A stretch of DNA of 64,000 nucleotides from an uncultured Sphingomonadaceae bacterium (lineage in GTDB: Bacteria; Pseudomonadota; Alphaproteobacteria; Sphingomonadales; Sphingomonadaceae): contig CALKJZ010000017.1 in the NCBI GenBank assembly GCA_937995515.1, forward strand, positions 44,111 through 108,110, written 5' to 3'. The translations under genes were made by a program, and so were the position numbers. Of the stretch, positions 26,987-35,656 are shown in pieces; the first letter of the stretch is position 1, and each line of letters begins with the position of its first letter. The notes under the pieces are model-generated. The model had not been told where the DNA came from. It did no database searches and was given only the letters and a program-made list of their open reading frames with translations.

Positions 26987-28153
26987 GTGCCCCTTGCGCC
27001 CTTTGCATCGAGGCCCGAGCGGTCGCGCGGGCGGCGGTTTGCCGAGCCGCCCTCGCGGCTGCGCACCGCCTTTGCCCGCGACCGCGACCGGCTGATCCAC
27101 ACCACCGCCTTCCGACGGCTGCGCTACAAGACGCAGGTGTTCGTGGCCCCGGACGGGGACCATTTCCGCGTGCGCCTTACCCACAGCCTCGAGGTTGCGC
27201 AGATCGCGCGCACGCTGGCGCGCGCGCTCGGCATCGACGAGGACCTGACCGAGGTGCTGGCACTCGGCCACGATATCGGCCACCCGCCCTTCGGCCATTC
27301 GGGCGACGATGCGCTGGCGGCGGCCATGCAGCCGTTCGGCGGCTTCGACCACAACAGCCATGCGCTGCGCATCGTGACCCGGCTGGAACATCGCACGCCG
27401 GCCTACGACGGGCTCAACCTCAGCTGGGAGGTGCTGGAGGGGCTGGCCAAGCACAACGGGCCTGTTGCCGCGCCCGGCTGGGCGCTGGCCGATGTCGATG
27501 CGCTGGTCGGGCTGGAGCTCGACAGCCACGCCGCACTGGAAGCGCAGGTGGCAAGCCTTGCCGACGACATTGCCTACAATGCGCATGACCTCGACGACGG
27601 GCTGCGCGCAGGCCTGCTCGATCTCGATGCGGTAGCGGCCGACGTGCCGATGGTGGCGGCGTTGTGGCGCGATGTCCGCACCGCCTGGCCGCGCGAGACG
27701 CGCCGGGGCCGGCTGGTTCCGATGCTGGTGCGCGAGCTCATCGGCGCCATGGTCGATGACCTCCTTGCCGAGACCGGCCGTCGCCTCGCCGAGCTCGCGC
27801 CGCAGGATGCGGATTCGATCCGCCGAGCCGGGCGGCCGACGGCGGCCTTCTCGGCCGCGCTGGAAGCCGAGCTCGCGCCGCTGCGGCGGCATCTCGGCAC
27901 CCATTTCTACCGCCACCCCGAAGTGGCGCGGCTGCGCGCGCCGGCCGAGCGCGTGGTGGCCGGCCTGTTCGGCCGGCTGCTCGAGCAGCCGGACGCGCTG
28001 CCCGAGCGCTGGCGCGAGACCCTGCCGGGCGACCCTGTCGGCCGCGCGCGGCACGTGGGCGATTATGTGGCCGGCATGACGGACCGGTTCGCGCTTAACG
28101 AACATCTGCGGCTGGTGGGGCCGAGCGCCGTGACGGCCGCGATCCTCCCCTGA
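26987..28153 (+). CDS. dgt: Deoxyguanosinetriphosphate triphosphohydrolase-like protein
   Basis: An HD-domain dNTPase that removes triphosphate from dGTP or other dNTPs. FRRLRYKTQVF, THSLEVAQIARTLARALG and LGHDIGHPPFGHSGD (His95-Asp96 of the HD pair) match the dGTPase-like family. Length 388, the shorter bacterial form rather than the E. coli 505-residue Dgt, so substrate range may differ. GTG start; a TATCTG hexamer 6 nt before it suggests a leaderless mRNA. It stops 3 bp from the convergent tilS. Confidence 0.9.
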   Translation: MPLAPFASRPERSRGRRFAEPPSRLRTAFARDRDRLIHTTAFRRLRYKTQVFVAPDGDHFRVRLTHSLEVAQIARTLARALGIDEDLTEVLALGHDIGHPPFGHSGDDALAAAMQPFGGFDHNSHALRIVTRLEHRTPAYDGLNLSWEVLEGLAKHNGPVAAPGWALADVDALVGLELDSHAALEAQVASLADDIAYNAHDLDDGLRAGLLDLDAVAADVPMVAALWRDVRTAWPRETRRGRLVPMLVRELIGAMVDDLLAETGRRLAELAPQDADSIRRAGRPTAAFSAALEAELAPLRRHLGTHFYRHPEVARLRAPAERVVAGLFGRLLEQPDALPERWRETLPGDPVGRARHVGDYVAGMTDRFALNEHLRLVGPSAVTAAILP

Positions 28154-28156
28154 GGC

Positions 28157-29140
28157 TCAACCCGGAGCGGAGGACCGGCGGGGCGGGGCGGGCCGCAGGA
28201 GCCAGCCTTCGGCCGTGGCGGATGCGGCGATCCCGCCCAGCGTGCCGGCACCCCCGGCGGCCAGCCGGTCGACCAGCCGCGCCACGGCCCCGCCGCGCGG
28301 CACGGCCCCCATCTCCTCGAGCGCGCGGGCAAGGAGCCGCCGGCAGAGCTCCGCAGGCAGGCCCTCCACCTCGAGGCAGAGGGCATCGCCCGTGCGGCGC
28401 ACCCGGCCTTCCCAGGCGCGCGCGGCTGCCCACTGCAGCGCTGCCTCGCTCTCGCGCAGCGCCGCGGCGGCCCGCCCAAGCCGCAGGGGATCGAGCAGGG
28501 GCTCGCGTGCCAGAAGGGTGCGCATGCGCGTTCGGTCGAAGCGCGGGTCGCGGTTCGCGGGATCCTCCACCGGCCGCCACCCGGCCGCCGCGACAATGGC
28601 GGCGAGCTCCTGCCGGCGAACGCCGAGCAGCGGGCGGACGAGCAGCACGCCGCCGCCCAGCGACCGCGCCGGCCAGATGCCGCCAAGCCCCGCGGGCCCG
28701 CTGCCGCGCGCGAGGCGCATCAAGAGGGTCTCGGCCTGGTCGTCCGCCTGGTGCGCGGTCATCAGCAGCGGCACATGGTGCGCCCGGCACCAGCCGGCCA
28801 TGGCCGCATAGCGGGCCTTGCGCGCCCAGTTTTGCACGCTGTTGCCCCGAGGCGCTTCGGCAAGGGTGAGGACGGCGGCCTCGAGCCCGAGCGCTGCGGC
28901 GTGCGCGCGCACGCCCTCGGCCTCGGCGGCCGATCCGGGGCGCAGCCCGTGATCGACCGTGAGCACGCACAGCGCGCTGCCGAACGCCTGCCACGCCAGC
29001 CACAGGAGCGCGAGCGAATCCGGCCCGCCGGACACCGCGGCGGCCACCGGGCCGGATGCCCGGGCTTCGCCCGCGATCCGCATCACCTCGGCGCGGAAGC
29101 TCTCCGGAGCAAGCGGCGGCTGGCGGCTCAGCCCGGGCAC
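28157..29140 (-). CDS. tilS: tRNA(Ile)-lysidine synthetase
   Basis: TilS adds lysine to C34 of the CAU-anticodon isoleucine tRNA so that it reads AUA; it is essential in most bacteria. The PP-loop SGGPDS (37-42) is followed by LTVDHGLRPGS, NSVQNWARKARYAAM and TAHQADDQAETLLMRLARGSG. GTG 29140 is taken as start, overlapping the cpoB stop by 13 bp; ATG 29083 is an alternative nearer the PP-loop. The C-terminal substrate domain is short. It is last in a rodZ-cpoB-tilS run. Confidence 0.93.
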   Translation of the reverse strand: MPGLSRQPPLAPESFRAEVMRIAGEARASGPVAAAVSGGPDSLALLWLAWQAFGSALCVLTVDHGLRPGSAAEAEGVRAHAAALGLEAAVLTLAEAPRGNSVQNWARKARYAAMAGWCRAHHVPLLMTAHQADDQAETLLMRLARGSGPAGLGGIWPARSLGGGVLLVRPLLGVRRQELAAIVAAAGWRPVEDPANRDPRFDRTRMRTLLAREPLLDPLRLGRAAAALRESEAALQWAAARAWEGRVRRTGDALCLEVEGLPAELCRRLLARALEEMGAVPRGGAVARLVDRLAAGGAGTLGGIAASATAEGWLLRPAPPRRSSAPG

Positions 29141-30030
29141 TTCGCCTCGGCGCGCGTGCGGGCCGCCTCGGCTGCAAAGCTGCCGGTCAGCCGGTCCGGG
29201 AAGGCGGTGCGCAGCTGGTCGAGCGCCTGGCAGGCGGCCTGCGGCTGGTTCATCGCCAGAAGTGCCCGGCCCAGCCACAGCAGGCTGTTGTGGGCGCGCT
29301 CGCCGCGCGGGTAGGTCTGGTAGCCGGCAAGGAAGGTGCGCGCGGCCTCCTGGGTGCGCCCCTGCGCCAGCTGCGCCCGCCCGGCCCAGAACATGGCATT
29401 GCTGGCCCGGGGGTGTTTGGGGTGGGCCTTCACGAAGGCGTCGAGCGCGGCAGCCGCGGCCGGATAATCGCCTGCGGCATAGAGCGCATAGGCGGCCCGA
29501 TAGGCCTGTTCCGGGTCTGCCGCGGGTGCGGCGGGCTGGGAAGGCTGCGCCGGCTGGGCGGGCTGGGCCGGCCTTGCCGCGCCAGCTTCGGCGCGCGGCG
29601 GCGGCGCAGGTGGTGGCGCAAGCGGTCCCGGGGGTTCTGCCGGCGGCCGGCCGGGCGCGCGGCCTTCCAGCGCGTTGAGGCGGAACTCCGTGTCGCCCTG
29701 CGCCTTTTCCACCCGGCCTTCCAGCTGGCGCAGGCGGAACTGCAGCTCTTCGACCGCACCGGTCAGCTGCCGCTGCTGGGTTTCGAGCGCCTGCACGCGC
29801 TCGGTCAGGTCGAAGAGCGGGTTGGCGGCGGGGGCGCCGGGTGCGGGGGCGGGCGCTTCAGGCTCCGGGTCGGGTGCGAAGAAGCGGCTGTCGCCGGCGG
29901 GAAACACCCGCCGCTGCACCGCGCGCATCTGCCCTTCCAGCGCCGTGACACGCCGCTCCACGTCGCGCGCCTGCCGCGCGTCGGGCTGTTGCGCTGCAGC
30001 CGGGCCTAGCATCAGCGCTGCCAGCAGCAT
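29128..30030 (-). CDS. cpoB: Tol-Pal system / cell division coordinator protein (YbgF-like)
   Basis: A periplasmic protein that in E. coli links peptidoglycan synthesis with Tol-Pal-driven outer-membrane constriction. An export signal ending GPAAA is followed by a coiled-coil (VERRVTALEGQMRAVQRRV and FDLTERVQALETQQRQL), a Pro/Ala linker and a C-terminal TPR region (YAAGDYPAAAAALDAFVKAH). Length 300 from ATG 30030; an in-frame TTG at 30051 would add ARHLGA-type residues and a better positively charged n-region, so the true start may be there. The pal/tol genes are not adjacent in this window. Confidence 0.85.
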   Translation of the reverse strand: MLLAALMLGPAAAQQPDARQARDVERRVTALEGQMRAVQRRVFPAGDSRFFAPDPEPEAPAPAPGAPAANPLFDLTERVQALETQQRQLTGAVEELQFRLRQLEGRVEKAQGDTEFRLNALEGRAPGRPPAEPPGPLAPPPAPPPRAEAGAARPAQPAQPAQPSQPAAPAADPEQAYRAAYALYAAGDYPAAAAALDAFVKAHPKHPRASNAMFWAGRAQLAQGRTQEAARTFLAGYQTYPRGERAHNSLLWLGRALLAMNQPQAACQALDQLRTAFPDRLTGSFAAEAARTRAEAKCPG

Positions 30031-30187
30031 CGCGCCAAGGTGCCTTGCCAACTCTGCCAATCGCCTTCTCCTGCCTTCGCCGGCGCAGTGCGGTGGCACG
30101 CCGCCCCGCGCGTCCGGGCCTCTTGCCGCCTTGCCACCGAGACAGGCCATGCCTGTCGGGCCGCTGAACCGGCGCGGCAGCAGTGCC

Positions 30188-31093
30188 TCAGAGCCCGGGG
30201 ACCGGGGGCGCCTCGGCAAGTCCCGGCACGGGCAGACCGGCGCTGCGGGGCGCGGGGCGCGCGGCCCGCTGGCGCAGGTCTTCGGGCACCAGCGAGACGC
30301 CGCGCACCCGCTCGACCGGCCCCCCCAGTGGCGGCAGCACATCCGCGCCGACCCGCACTTCCAGCGCCCCGGCGCGGCCGGTGCGCAGCTGCAGCGGCTC
30401 GCCCGGCGGAATCGCAAGCTCCTGCCCGGCAGCCAGCGTGCCCTCGAAGAAGCGCGCACCCGTCTCGCGATTGTCCACCCGCAGCCACACCTCCTCGCGC
30501 GCCACCAGCACGACCGGGCCGGGCGGCGGCGGCGCGGGTTCGGCGGCAGGTGCCGGCACCGGGGCCGCAGCCGCCGCCGGGCTATCGGCGGGGGCCTCGC
30601 CGTTCGCCGCGACGCGCGGCTCGGGCGGCACCTCGCCGCCGAACAGGCCCGCGCCCCAGGCCCAGAAGGCCGCAACCCCCACAACGACGGCCGCAAGGCC
30701 CGCCGCGGCGAGCCCGCGCGAGGGCAGCCGCCCGGTGTCGAGCGGCTCGAGGTCGACGATGCTTGGCACCGGGTCGCCCTTGTGCGATTCCTGCCGGTAG
30801 CGGTCGGCTGCAAGCTGCGGGTCGAGGCCGACGGTCCGCGCATAGGCCTTCACGAAGCCAAGCGTGTAGGTCAGCGCCGGCAGGTGGTCGTGCCGGTCCT
30901 CCTCGATGGCGGTCAGGATCCCGGGGCGGACCTTGGTTCGCGCGGCCACGTCGTCAAGCGAAAGGCCGGCTTTCTCGCGCGCCGCACGCAGCATCGCGCC
31001 GACCGAACCCGGCCCTGCTGCGGGTGCCGCGATCTGTTCTTCCCCAGCATCCTCGCCGGAGCCTCTCCGGACAGGTTCGACCTCTTCGGCCAC
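30188..31093 (-). CDS. rodZ: RodZ-like helix-turn-helix membrane protein
   Basis: A bitopic inner-membrane protein that in relatives anchors MreB and keeps rod shape. Residues 32-95 form an XRE-like helix-turn-helix (MLRAAREKAGLSLDDVAART, then LPALTYTLGFVKAYAR), a Pro/Ala-rich part follows, a hydrophobic helix lies at about 127-148, and the C-terminus holds a DUF4115-like beta domain (VWLRVDNRETGARFFEGTL). GTG 31093 is chosen for its upstream GGAGG at 5-nt spacing and a good promoter. mreB is not in the window. It diverges from tadA and is followed by cpoB. Confidence 0.85.
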   Translation of the reverse strand: MAEEVEPVRRGSGEDAGEEQIAAPAAGPGSVGAMLRAAREKAGLSLDDVAARTKVRPGILTAIEEDRHDHLPALTYTLGFVKAYARTVGLDPQLAADRYRQESHKGDPVPSIVDLEPLDTGRLPSRGLAAAGLAAVVVGVAAFWAWGAGLFGGEVPPEPRVAANGEAPADSPAAAAAPVPAPAAEPAPPPPGPVVLVAREEVWLRVDNRETGARFFEGTLAAGQELAIPPGEPLQLRTGRAGALEVRVGADVLPPLGGPVERVRGVSLVPEDLRQRAARPAPRSAGLPVPGLAEAPPVPGL

Positions 31094-31128
31094 TCCGGCC
31101 TCCGGACCATGCGCACAAGCTCGTCTTC

Positions 31129-31156
31129 GGATTACCCCTGTGCTGCAAGAAGTCAA
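31129..31156 (-). promoter_or_regulatory. Predicted sigma70-type promoter of rodZ
   Basis: On the minus strand TTGACT (31156-31151), a 16-bp spacer and TAATCC (31134-31129) stand about 35 nt before the rodZ GTG, which has its own GGAGG. Unlike several other promoters here, this one has a normal 5' leader. Confidence 0.45.
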
Positions 31157-31216
31157 CGCGAAGGCCTGGTCGCCGGCCGGTTTCGCCGCGCGCCCGCTTG
31201 CGATAGGCGATGCCGC

Positions 31217-31678
31217 ATGGAGCCCGCCTTTCCCGATGCGCCGGCGATGGCGCTGGCGCTCGCCGAGGCGCGCGCGGCCGCCCGCGTCGGCGAGGTGCCG
31301 GTGGGCGCCGTGATCACCGGGCCGGACGGGGGCGTGCTGGCCACGGCCCACAACCGCACCCGGCTCGACCGGGATCCGACCGCGCACGCCGAAATCCTCG
31401 CGTTGCGCGCGGCCGCACGCCGGCTGGGCACCGACCGGCTTTTCGGCTGCACCCTCTGGGTCACGCTGGAACCCTGCGCCATGTGCGCGGGCGCGATCGC
31501 CCATGCCCGCATCGCCCGGCTTGTCTATGGCGCGCCCGATCCGAAGGGCGGCGGGGTCGATCATGGTGCGCGGCTATTTTGGCAGCCGACCTGCCACCAC
31601 CGCCCGGAGGTGGTGGGCGGCATCTCCGAGCGCGAGGCCGCAGCACTGCTGCGCGACTTCTTCGCCGCCCGGCGCTGA
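31217..31678 (+). CDS. tadA: tRNA-specific adenosine deaminase
   Basis: TadA converts A34 to inosine in tRNA-Arg(ACG). The cytidine-deaminase-type zinc site is complete: TAHAEI with His57 and Glu59, and EPCAMC with Cys87 and Cys90. Length 153, typical. The ATG at 31217 begins MEPAFPDAP; no strong Shine-Dalgarno. It diverges from rodZ and converges with the 600-residue unknown gene with a 10-bp gap. Confidence 0.94.
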   Translation: MEPAFPDAPAMALALAEARAAARVGEVPVGAVITGPDGGVLATAHNRTRLDRDPTAHAEILALRAAARRLGTDRLFGCTLWVTLEPCAMCAGAIAHARIARLVYGAPDPKGGGVDHGARLFWQPTCHHRPEVVGGISEREAAALLRDFFAARR

Positions 31679-31688
31679 GGGACTGGCC

Positions 31689-33491
31689 TCAGCCCCGCTC
31701 GGCAGCCTCGGCGACGATGAGCCCGGCCTCGGTGCGCGCCCCCAGCGCGGCAAGGCCGGCTGCGATCCGGCGCAGGTGGTCGGGCGGCACGTTGCGCCAG
31801 TCGGCCTGCAGCGCGGTTGCGGCAAGGATCATCGCCTCACCGAGCCGCTGGCCCGCCACTGCGCGGTCCATCGCACGGGTCCACGGGTTGTCGAGCGCGG
31901 CCACGCGGTCGCTCGGGGGAAGCTTGCCGAGCCCCTCGAGACCTGCGCGCACCAGCATGGCCCGGTGCGCGCTCCCGGCATCCTCGAAGGCGCGCATCAG
32001 CCGCTCCTCGGCGCGGAAGCCCGGGTCGGCCGCTGCCAGGCCCGCATGCACGCGCGCGCGCACGGCCTCGTCGGCGCGGTCCAGCGCCGGCCACCAGGCG
32101 CGCGCCTGTGGCACCAGGCCGACTGCAAGCAGGCTGGCAACGAGTTCGGCCGCCGCCGGGCCCACCTCGGCCGTGGGCGCGATGCCGGCGGCGGCGGTGG
32201 CGGTTGCAATCTGCCAGCCATAGCGTGCGCGCGAGCCTTCCGCGCCTCGGCTCCAGAGCGCCTGCATGGCCCGCATCCGTTCGGCGACGGTGGGTGCGGT
32301 GCTGGCCGTGCGCAGGAGCCCGCCAGGGCTGCGCGCGACGGCGCCCGGCTCGCGCGTTGCGGCCTCGGCCGCCAGCAGGCGGCCCAGTTCCGCGCCGCTC
32401 AGCACGCCGAGGGCGGCCGCCTCGGGGCCCAGCTCGGCACGGCGTGCGAGGCTCTGGCCGGCGAGGCGGACGAGCCAGGCCCGCTGGGCGGGCGTTGCAG
32501 CGGCCACCAGCGTGTCGGGGATGGCAAAGCCGGCCGCGCTCGCAAGGCCGATCCGCCATGCGGTCAGCGTGCCCGCCTCGGCCCATTCCAGATTGGCCGC
32601 GCGGCGTCCGCTGCCCGCCATGGCAGCGACCCGATCGGCAAGCCCCACGTCGAACGGGTTGGCGCGGGTGCGGTCGCGCAGCGCCTCGAGGCGCATCGAG
32701 GCTGCAAAATCATCGCCCGCAAGGCCCGCGCACATGCCATCGGCAAGCTGCCAGACCGGGGTTTCGACCCGGCCGCGCGCGGCGGCTGCGATCGGGCAAA
32801 GGCCCACCGGGTCGCCGGCGGCGAGCGCCGCGCCGCCGCCCGCGCCGATCAGCGCGTCGGTGTAGCGGTCGAGGGCGATCGTCCCCAGCATGCGGTGCGC
32901 ATCGGCGGCCGCGCCCAGCCGCACCAGCGCGCGCACCCGCGCGGCCAGCCAATCGGCGGCATCGAGCCCCGGCGGCGCCTCGGTGCGCGAAAGCAGCGCG
33001 CGCTGGAGCATGATCTGCGCCCAGCGGCTGGCCAGCGGCGCCTCCAGCCCGTCGAGCAGGCGCGCCAGGTATCGCGCATCCGAGCCGGCGAAGAGATCGG
33101 GTGCATAGCCGCCTGTCGCCGGGCCGAGCAGCCCGGCAAGCTCGGGCTGGCCCTCCGGCCCGCCCAGGCCGGAGAGCGGGTCGGCGATTTCGACCGCCTG
33201 GGCCTCGGGGATCGGCGGCAAGCCCGGCGGCGCCTCAGGCGCCTCGGCCCGCGGGGTGGCGGCGCCTTCGGGCAGGATGGGCACCGGCATCTGCAGCTCG
33301 TCCGGAGCGGCGGCGGGCGGCTCGTCGAACATCCCGGGCAGCAGCGACTTCGGGGCCTCCCGCGCAGCCGGCGGGGTCTCCTGCGCCACGGCAGGCGCCG
33401 GGGCGAAAAGCACGCCAAGGAGCACGACGCCGAGGGGCAGCACACCGAGAGGTGCGAGGCCGCGGCGCGGGAGGTTTGCCAGAGGCGACAT
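31689..33491 (-). CDS. Exported protein of unknown function, 600 residues
   Basis: I do not recognise this protein. A signal peptide ends PAPAVA|QE (cleavage near 36/37), followed by a Pro-rich segment to about residue 110, then roughly 480 residues of Ala/Leu/Arg-rich helices with repeat-like spacing (ARYLARLLDGLEAPLASRWA, then LALGRLLAAEAA-like stretches), suggestive of an alpha-solenoid or TPR-like fold. No catalytic motif is apparent. It is predicted to be periplasmic. It is transcribed away from aroK across only 21 bp, sharing a palindromic -10 region, and no ribosome-binding site is visible. Confidence 0.8.
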   Translation of the reverse strand: MSPLANLPRRGLAPLGVLPLGVVLLGVLFAPAPAVAQETPPAAREAPKSLLPGMFDEPPAAAPDELQMPVPILPEGAATPRAEAPEAPPGLPPIPEAQAVEIADPLSGLGGPEGQPELAGLLGPATGGYAPDLFAGSDARYLARLLDGLEAPLASRWAQIMLQRALLSRTEAPPGLDAADWLAARVRALVRLGAAADAHRMLGTIALDRYTDALIGAGGGAALAAGDPVGLCPIAAAARGRVETPVWQLADGMCAGLAGDDFAASMRLEALRDRTRANPFDVGLADRVAAMAGSGRRAANLEWAEAGTLTAWRIGLASAAGFAIPDTLVAAATPAQRAWLVRLAGQSLARRAELGPEAAALGVLSGAELGRLLAAEAATREPGAVARSPGGLLRTASTAPTVAERMRAMQALWSRGAEGSRARYGWQIATATAAAGIAPTAEVGPAAAELVASLLAVGLVPQARAWWPALDRADEAVRARVHAGLAAADPGFRAEERLMRAFEDAGSAHRAMLVRAGLEGLGKLPPSDRVAALDNPWTRAMDRAVAGQRLGEAMILAATALQADWRNVPPDHLRRIAAGLAALGARTEAGLIVAEAAERG

Positions 33492-33505
33492 GACGGCCCT
33501 ATAGC
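33476..33505. promoter_or_regulatory. Shared bidirectional promoter of aroK and the 600-residue gene
   Basis: Forward: TTGCCA (33476-33481), 18-bp spacer, TATAGC (33500-33505), 7 nt, aroK ATG. Reverse: TATAGG (33503-33498), 6 nt, ATG 33491. The two -10 hexamers overlap in one CTATAG palindrome, and the whole intergenic region is 21 bp. Both mRNAs would be leaderless. The reverse -35 is not obvious. Confidence 0.55.
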
Positions 33506-33512
33506 GGCGGCC

Positions 33513-34097
33513 ATGCCAAGCGCACAGCCTGTCAGCTCCCCGGGCCCGGAGGTGATCGCAACCGATCGCCCGATCGTGCTCGTGGGCCTCATGGGGGTTG
33601 GCAAGTCGAGCGTGGGCCGGCGGCTCGCCCAGCGCCTCGGCCTGCCCTTCATCGATGCGGACTGCGAGATCGAGAAGGCGGCCGCGATGCCGGTTGCGGA
33701 GATCTTCGCGCGCTTTGGCGAGCCGCACTTCCGCGATGGCGAGCGGCGCGTGATCGCGCGGCTGATGGAGTCCGGCCCGGCCGTCATCGCCACCGGCGGG
33801 GGCGCATTCGTCGACCCGGAGACGCGCGCGCTCATCCATGCCCGGGGCATCGCCGTGTGGCTCGACGCCGATCTCGACACGCTGGTCGCGCGCGTGGGGC
33901 GGCGCAGCCACCGCCCGCTGCTCGTCGGCAGGGATCCACGCGCCGTGCTCGCCGAGCTCGCCCGGGTGCGCAACCCGCTCTATGCCGAGGCGCCGGTACA
34001 TGTGCGCACCGGCGACGGTCCGCACGAGGAGGCGGTCGATGCGATCCTCGCAGCACTCGCCGGGCATCTTGCAGGCTGGGCGGGGGCGGAGGCATGA
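33513..34097 (+). CDS. aroK: Shikimate kinase
   Basis: Phosphorylates shikimate at O3 in aromatic amino-acid synthesis. The P-loop GLMGVGKSS (25-33), the DADCEIE shikimate-binding segment, the RDGERRVI region and TGGGAF are all present. Length 194 from ATG 33513. It is coupled to aroB by an ATGA overlap, a common arrangement. The start is preceded by a -10-like hexamer at 7 nt rather than a Shine-Dalgarno. Confidence 0.95.
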   Translation: MPSAQPVSSPGPEVIATDRPIVLVGLMGVGKSSVGRRLAQRLGLPFIDADCEIEKAAAMPVAEIFARFGEPHFRDGERRVIARLMESGPAVIATGGGAFVDPETRALIHARGIAVWLDADLDTLVARVGRRSHRPLLVGRDPRAVLAELARVRNPLYAEAPVHVRTGDGPHEEAVDAILAALAGHLAGWAGAEA

Positions 34098-35215
34098 GGC
34101 CGGTTGTCGTTCCCGTCGCGCTGGGGCCGCGCAGCTACGACATCCTGATCGGCGCGGGCCTCCTCGGTGAGGCGGGCGCGCGGCTGCGCGCGCTCTCGGG
34201 GCAGGCCCGGGCGGCAATCGTGACCGACAGCGATGTCGCCGAGCGTCATCTCGCCCGGCTTTCGGCATCGCTCGAGGCCTCTGGCATCCGCCCCGTGCCG
34301 GTGGTGGTGCCTGCCGGCGAGGGGTCGAAAAGCTTTGCGATGCTGGAGCGGGTGATCGAGGAGCTGCTCGCGCTTGCACCCGAGCGGCGCGACTGCCTCG
34401 TCGCACTCGGCGGCGGGGTGGTGGGCGACCTCGCCGGGCTTGCCGCCGCGCTCGTCAAGCGCGGCATGGGGTTCATCCAGGTGCCAACGACCCTCCTTGC
34501 CATGGTCGACAGCTCGGTGGGCGGCAAGACGGCCATCAATGCCGCGGCCGGCAAGAACCTCGTGGGCGTGTTTCACCAGCCCAGAGCGGTGTGGATCGAC
34601 CCTGCGCTGCTCGACACGCTCCCCGACCGGCAGATGCGCGCCGGCATGGCCGAGGTCGTCAAATATGGCCTCATCAGCGACCCGGCCTTCTTTGCCTGGT
34701 GCGAGGCGAACGGCCCCCAGGTGCTGGCGCGCGTGCCGCGGGCCGTGGCGCATGCGGTCGAGGTCAGCTGCCGGGCCAAGGCGGCGATCGTGGGAGCCGA
34801 CGAGACCGAGCAGGCGGGGATCCGGGCGCTCCTGAACCTTGGCCACACCTTCGGCCATGCGCTCGAGGCGGAGACGGGCTTTTCCGACCGGCTGCTCCAT
34901 GGCGAGGCGGTGGCCATCGGCATGGCGCTGGCCTTCCGCTTTTCCGCCCGGCGCGGGCACTGCCCGGCCGCCGATGCCAAGCGGGTGGAGGCCGTCCTTG
35001 CCGCGCTCGGCCTGCCGCACGCCCTGCCGCCGCTGGCCGCCGGGCGGCTGGTCGCGCACATGGCGCACGACAAGAAGAAGGCCGGCGGCGAGGTGCCGTT
35101 CGTGCTGGTGCGCGGCATCGGCGAGGCCTTTCTCGCGCGCGATGTCGCGCTTTGCGAGGTCGAGGCCTTCCTGCGCGAGGAAGCCGAGCTCAGCCAGCGC
35201 CGAACCGCTGCCTGA
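34094..35215 (+). CDS. aroB: 3-dehydroquinate synthase
   Basis: AroB cyclises DAHP to 3-dehydroquinate, the second step of the shikimate pathway, using NAD and a divalent metal. [17 protein letters not shown], the [19 protein letters not shown] block, [11 protein letters not shown] and [11 protein letters not shown] are visible, holding the metal-binding Glu/His residues. Length 373. ATG overlaps the aroK stop. The 3' end runs 26 bp into the convergent ribH coding sequence. Confidence 0.96.
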   Translation: MRPVVVPVALGPRSYDILIGAGLLGEAGARLRALSGQARAAIVTDSDVAERHLARLSASLEASGIRPVPVVVPAGEGSKSFAMLERVIEELLALAPERRDCLVALGGGVVGDLAGLAAALVKRGMGFIQVPTTLLAMVDSSVGGKTAINAAAGKNLVGVFHQPRAVWIDPALLDTLPDRQMRAGMAEVVKYGLISDPAFFAWCEANGPQVLARVPRAVAHAVEVSCRAKAAIVGADETEQAGIRALLNLGHTFGHALEAETGFSDRLLHGEAVAIGMALAFRFSARRGHCPAADAKRVEAVLAALGLPHALPPLAAGRLVAHMAHDKKKAGGEVPFVLVRGIGEAFLARDVALCEVEAFLREEAELSQRRTAA

Positions 35216-35600
35216 GCGCAAGCAGGGCGAGCGCGGCTGCAGCCGCCTCGCCCGCCTTGGCCAGCCGCGCGCGCGCCTGCGCAGCCGTTTCGACCGTGAG
35301 AATCCCGTTGCCGATGGCAAGACCGTCGAGCGTCAGCGCCATCAGCCCGCGGGCGCTCTCGCCGGCGACCACCTCGAAATGGAAGGTCTCGCCGCGGATC
35401 ACGCAGCCGAGGGCCACGAAGGCCTCGTGCGCGCCCGCCCCGGCCGCCAGCGCGATCGCGCCCGGGATCTCGAGCGCGCCGGGGACCTCGATGGTCTCGT
35501 GCACATGGCCGGCCGCCTCGATGGCCGCGCGCGCGTGGGCAAGCTGGCCGGCTGCGATATCGGGGTAGAAGCCGGCCGAGACGATGAGGATGCGGGCGAT
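35190..35600 (-). CDS. ribH: 6,7-dimethyl-8-ribityllumazine synthase, apparent ATC start
   Basis: Condenses the RibD product with dihydroxybutanone phosphate to give lumazine. The body is clear: the N-terminal [15 protein letters not shown] strand-helix, [32 protein letters not shown] with the catalytic His, and NGILTVET. The first ATG/GTG/TTG in frame is GTG 35504, which would delete the essential N-terminal 32 residues. Codon ATC at 35600 begins exactly where the family begins and has GGGAGAAG just upstream, so I place the start there (136 residues). Either a rare ATC initiation codon or a sequence error or mutation of ATG. Last gene of the rib operon. Confidence 0.85.
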   Translation of the reverse strand: MARILIVSAGFYPDIAAGQLAHARAAIEAAGHVHETIEVPGALEIPGAIALAAGAGAHEAFVALGCVIRGETFHFEVVAGESARGLMALTLDGLAIGNGILTVETAAQARARLAKAGEAAAAALALLALRQRFGAG

Positions 35601-35656
35601 GGGTCTTCTCCCTGGCGGGCGGGCGGTGCGTTGGCGGGCGGTGCGGCCGGGCTGGC

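Noticed and set aside
35190..35504. ribH starting at GTG 35504 (104 residues)
   Set aside because: It would remove the first strand and helix of lumazine synthase; the upstream in-frame sequence is clearly homologous to the family N-terminus.
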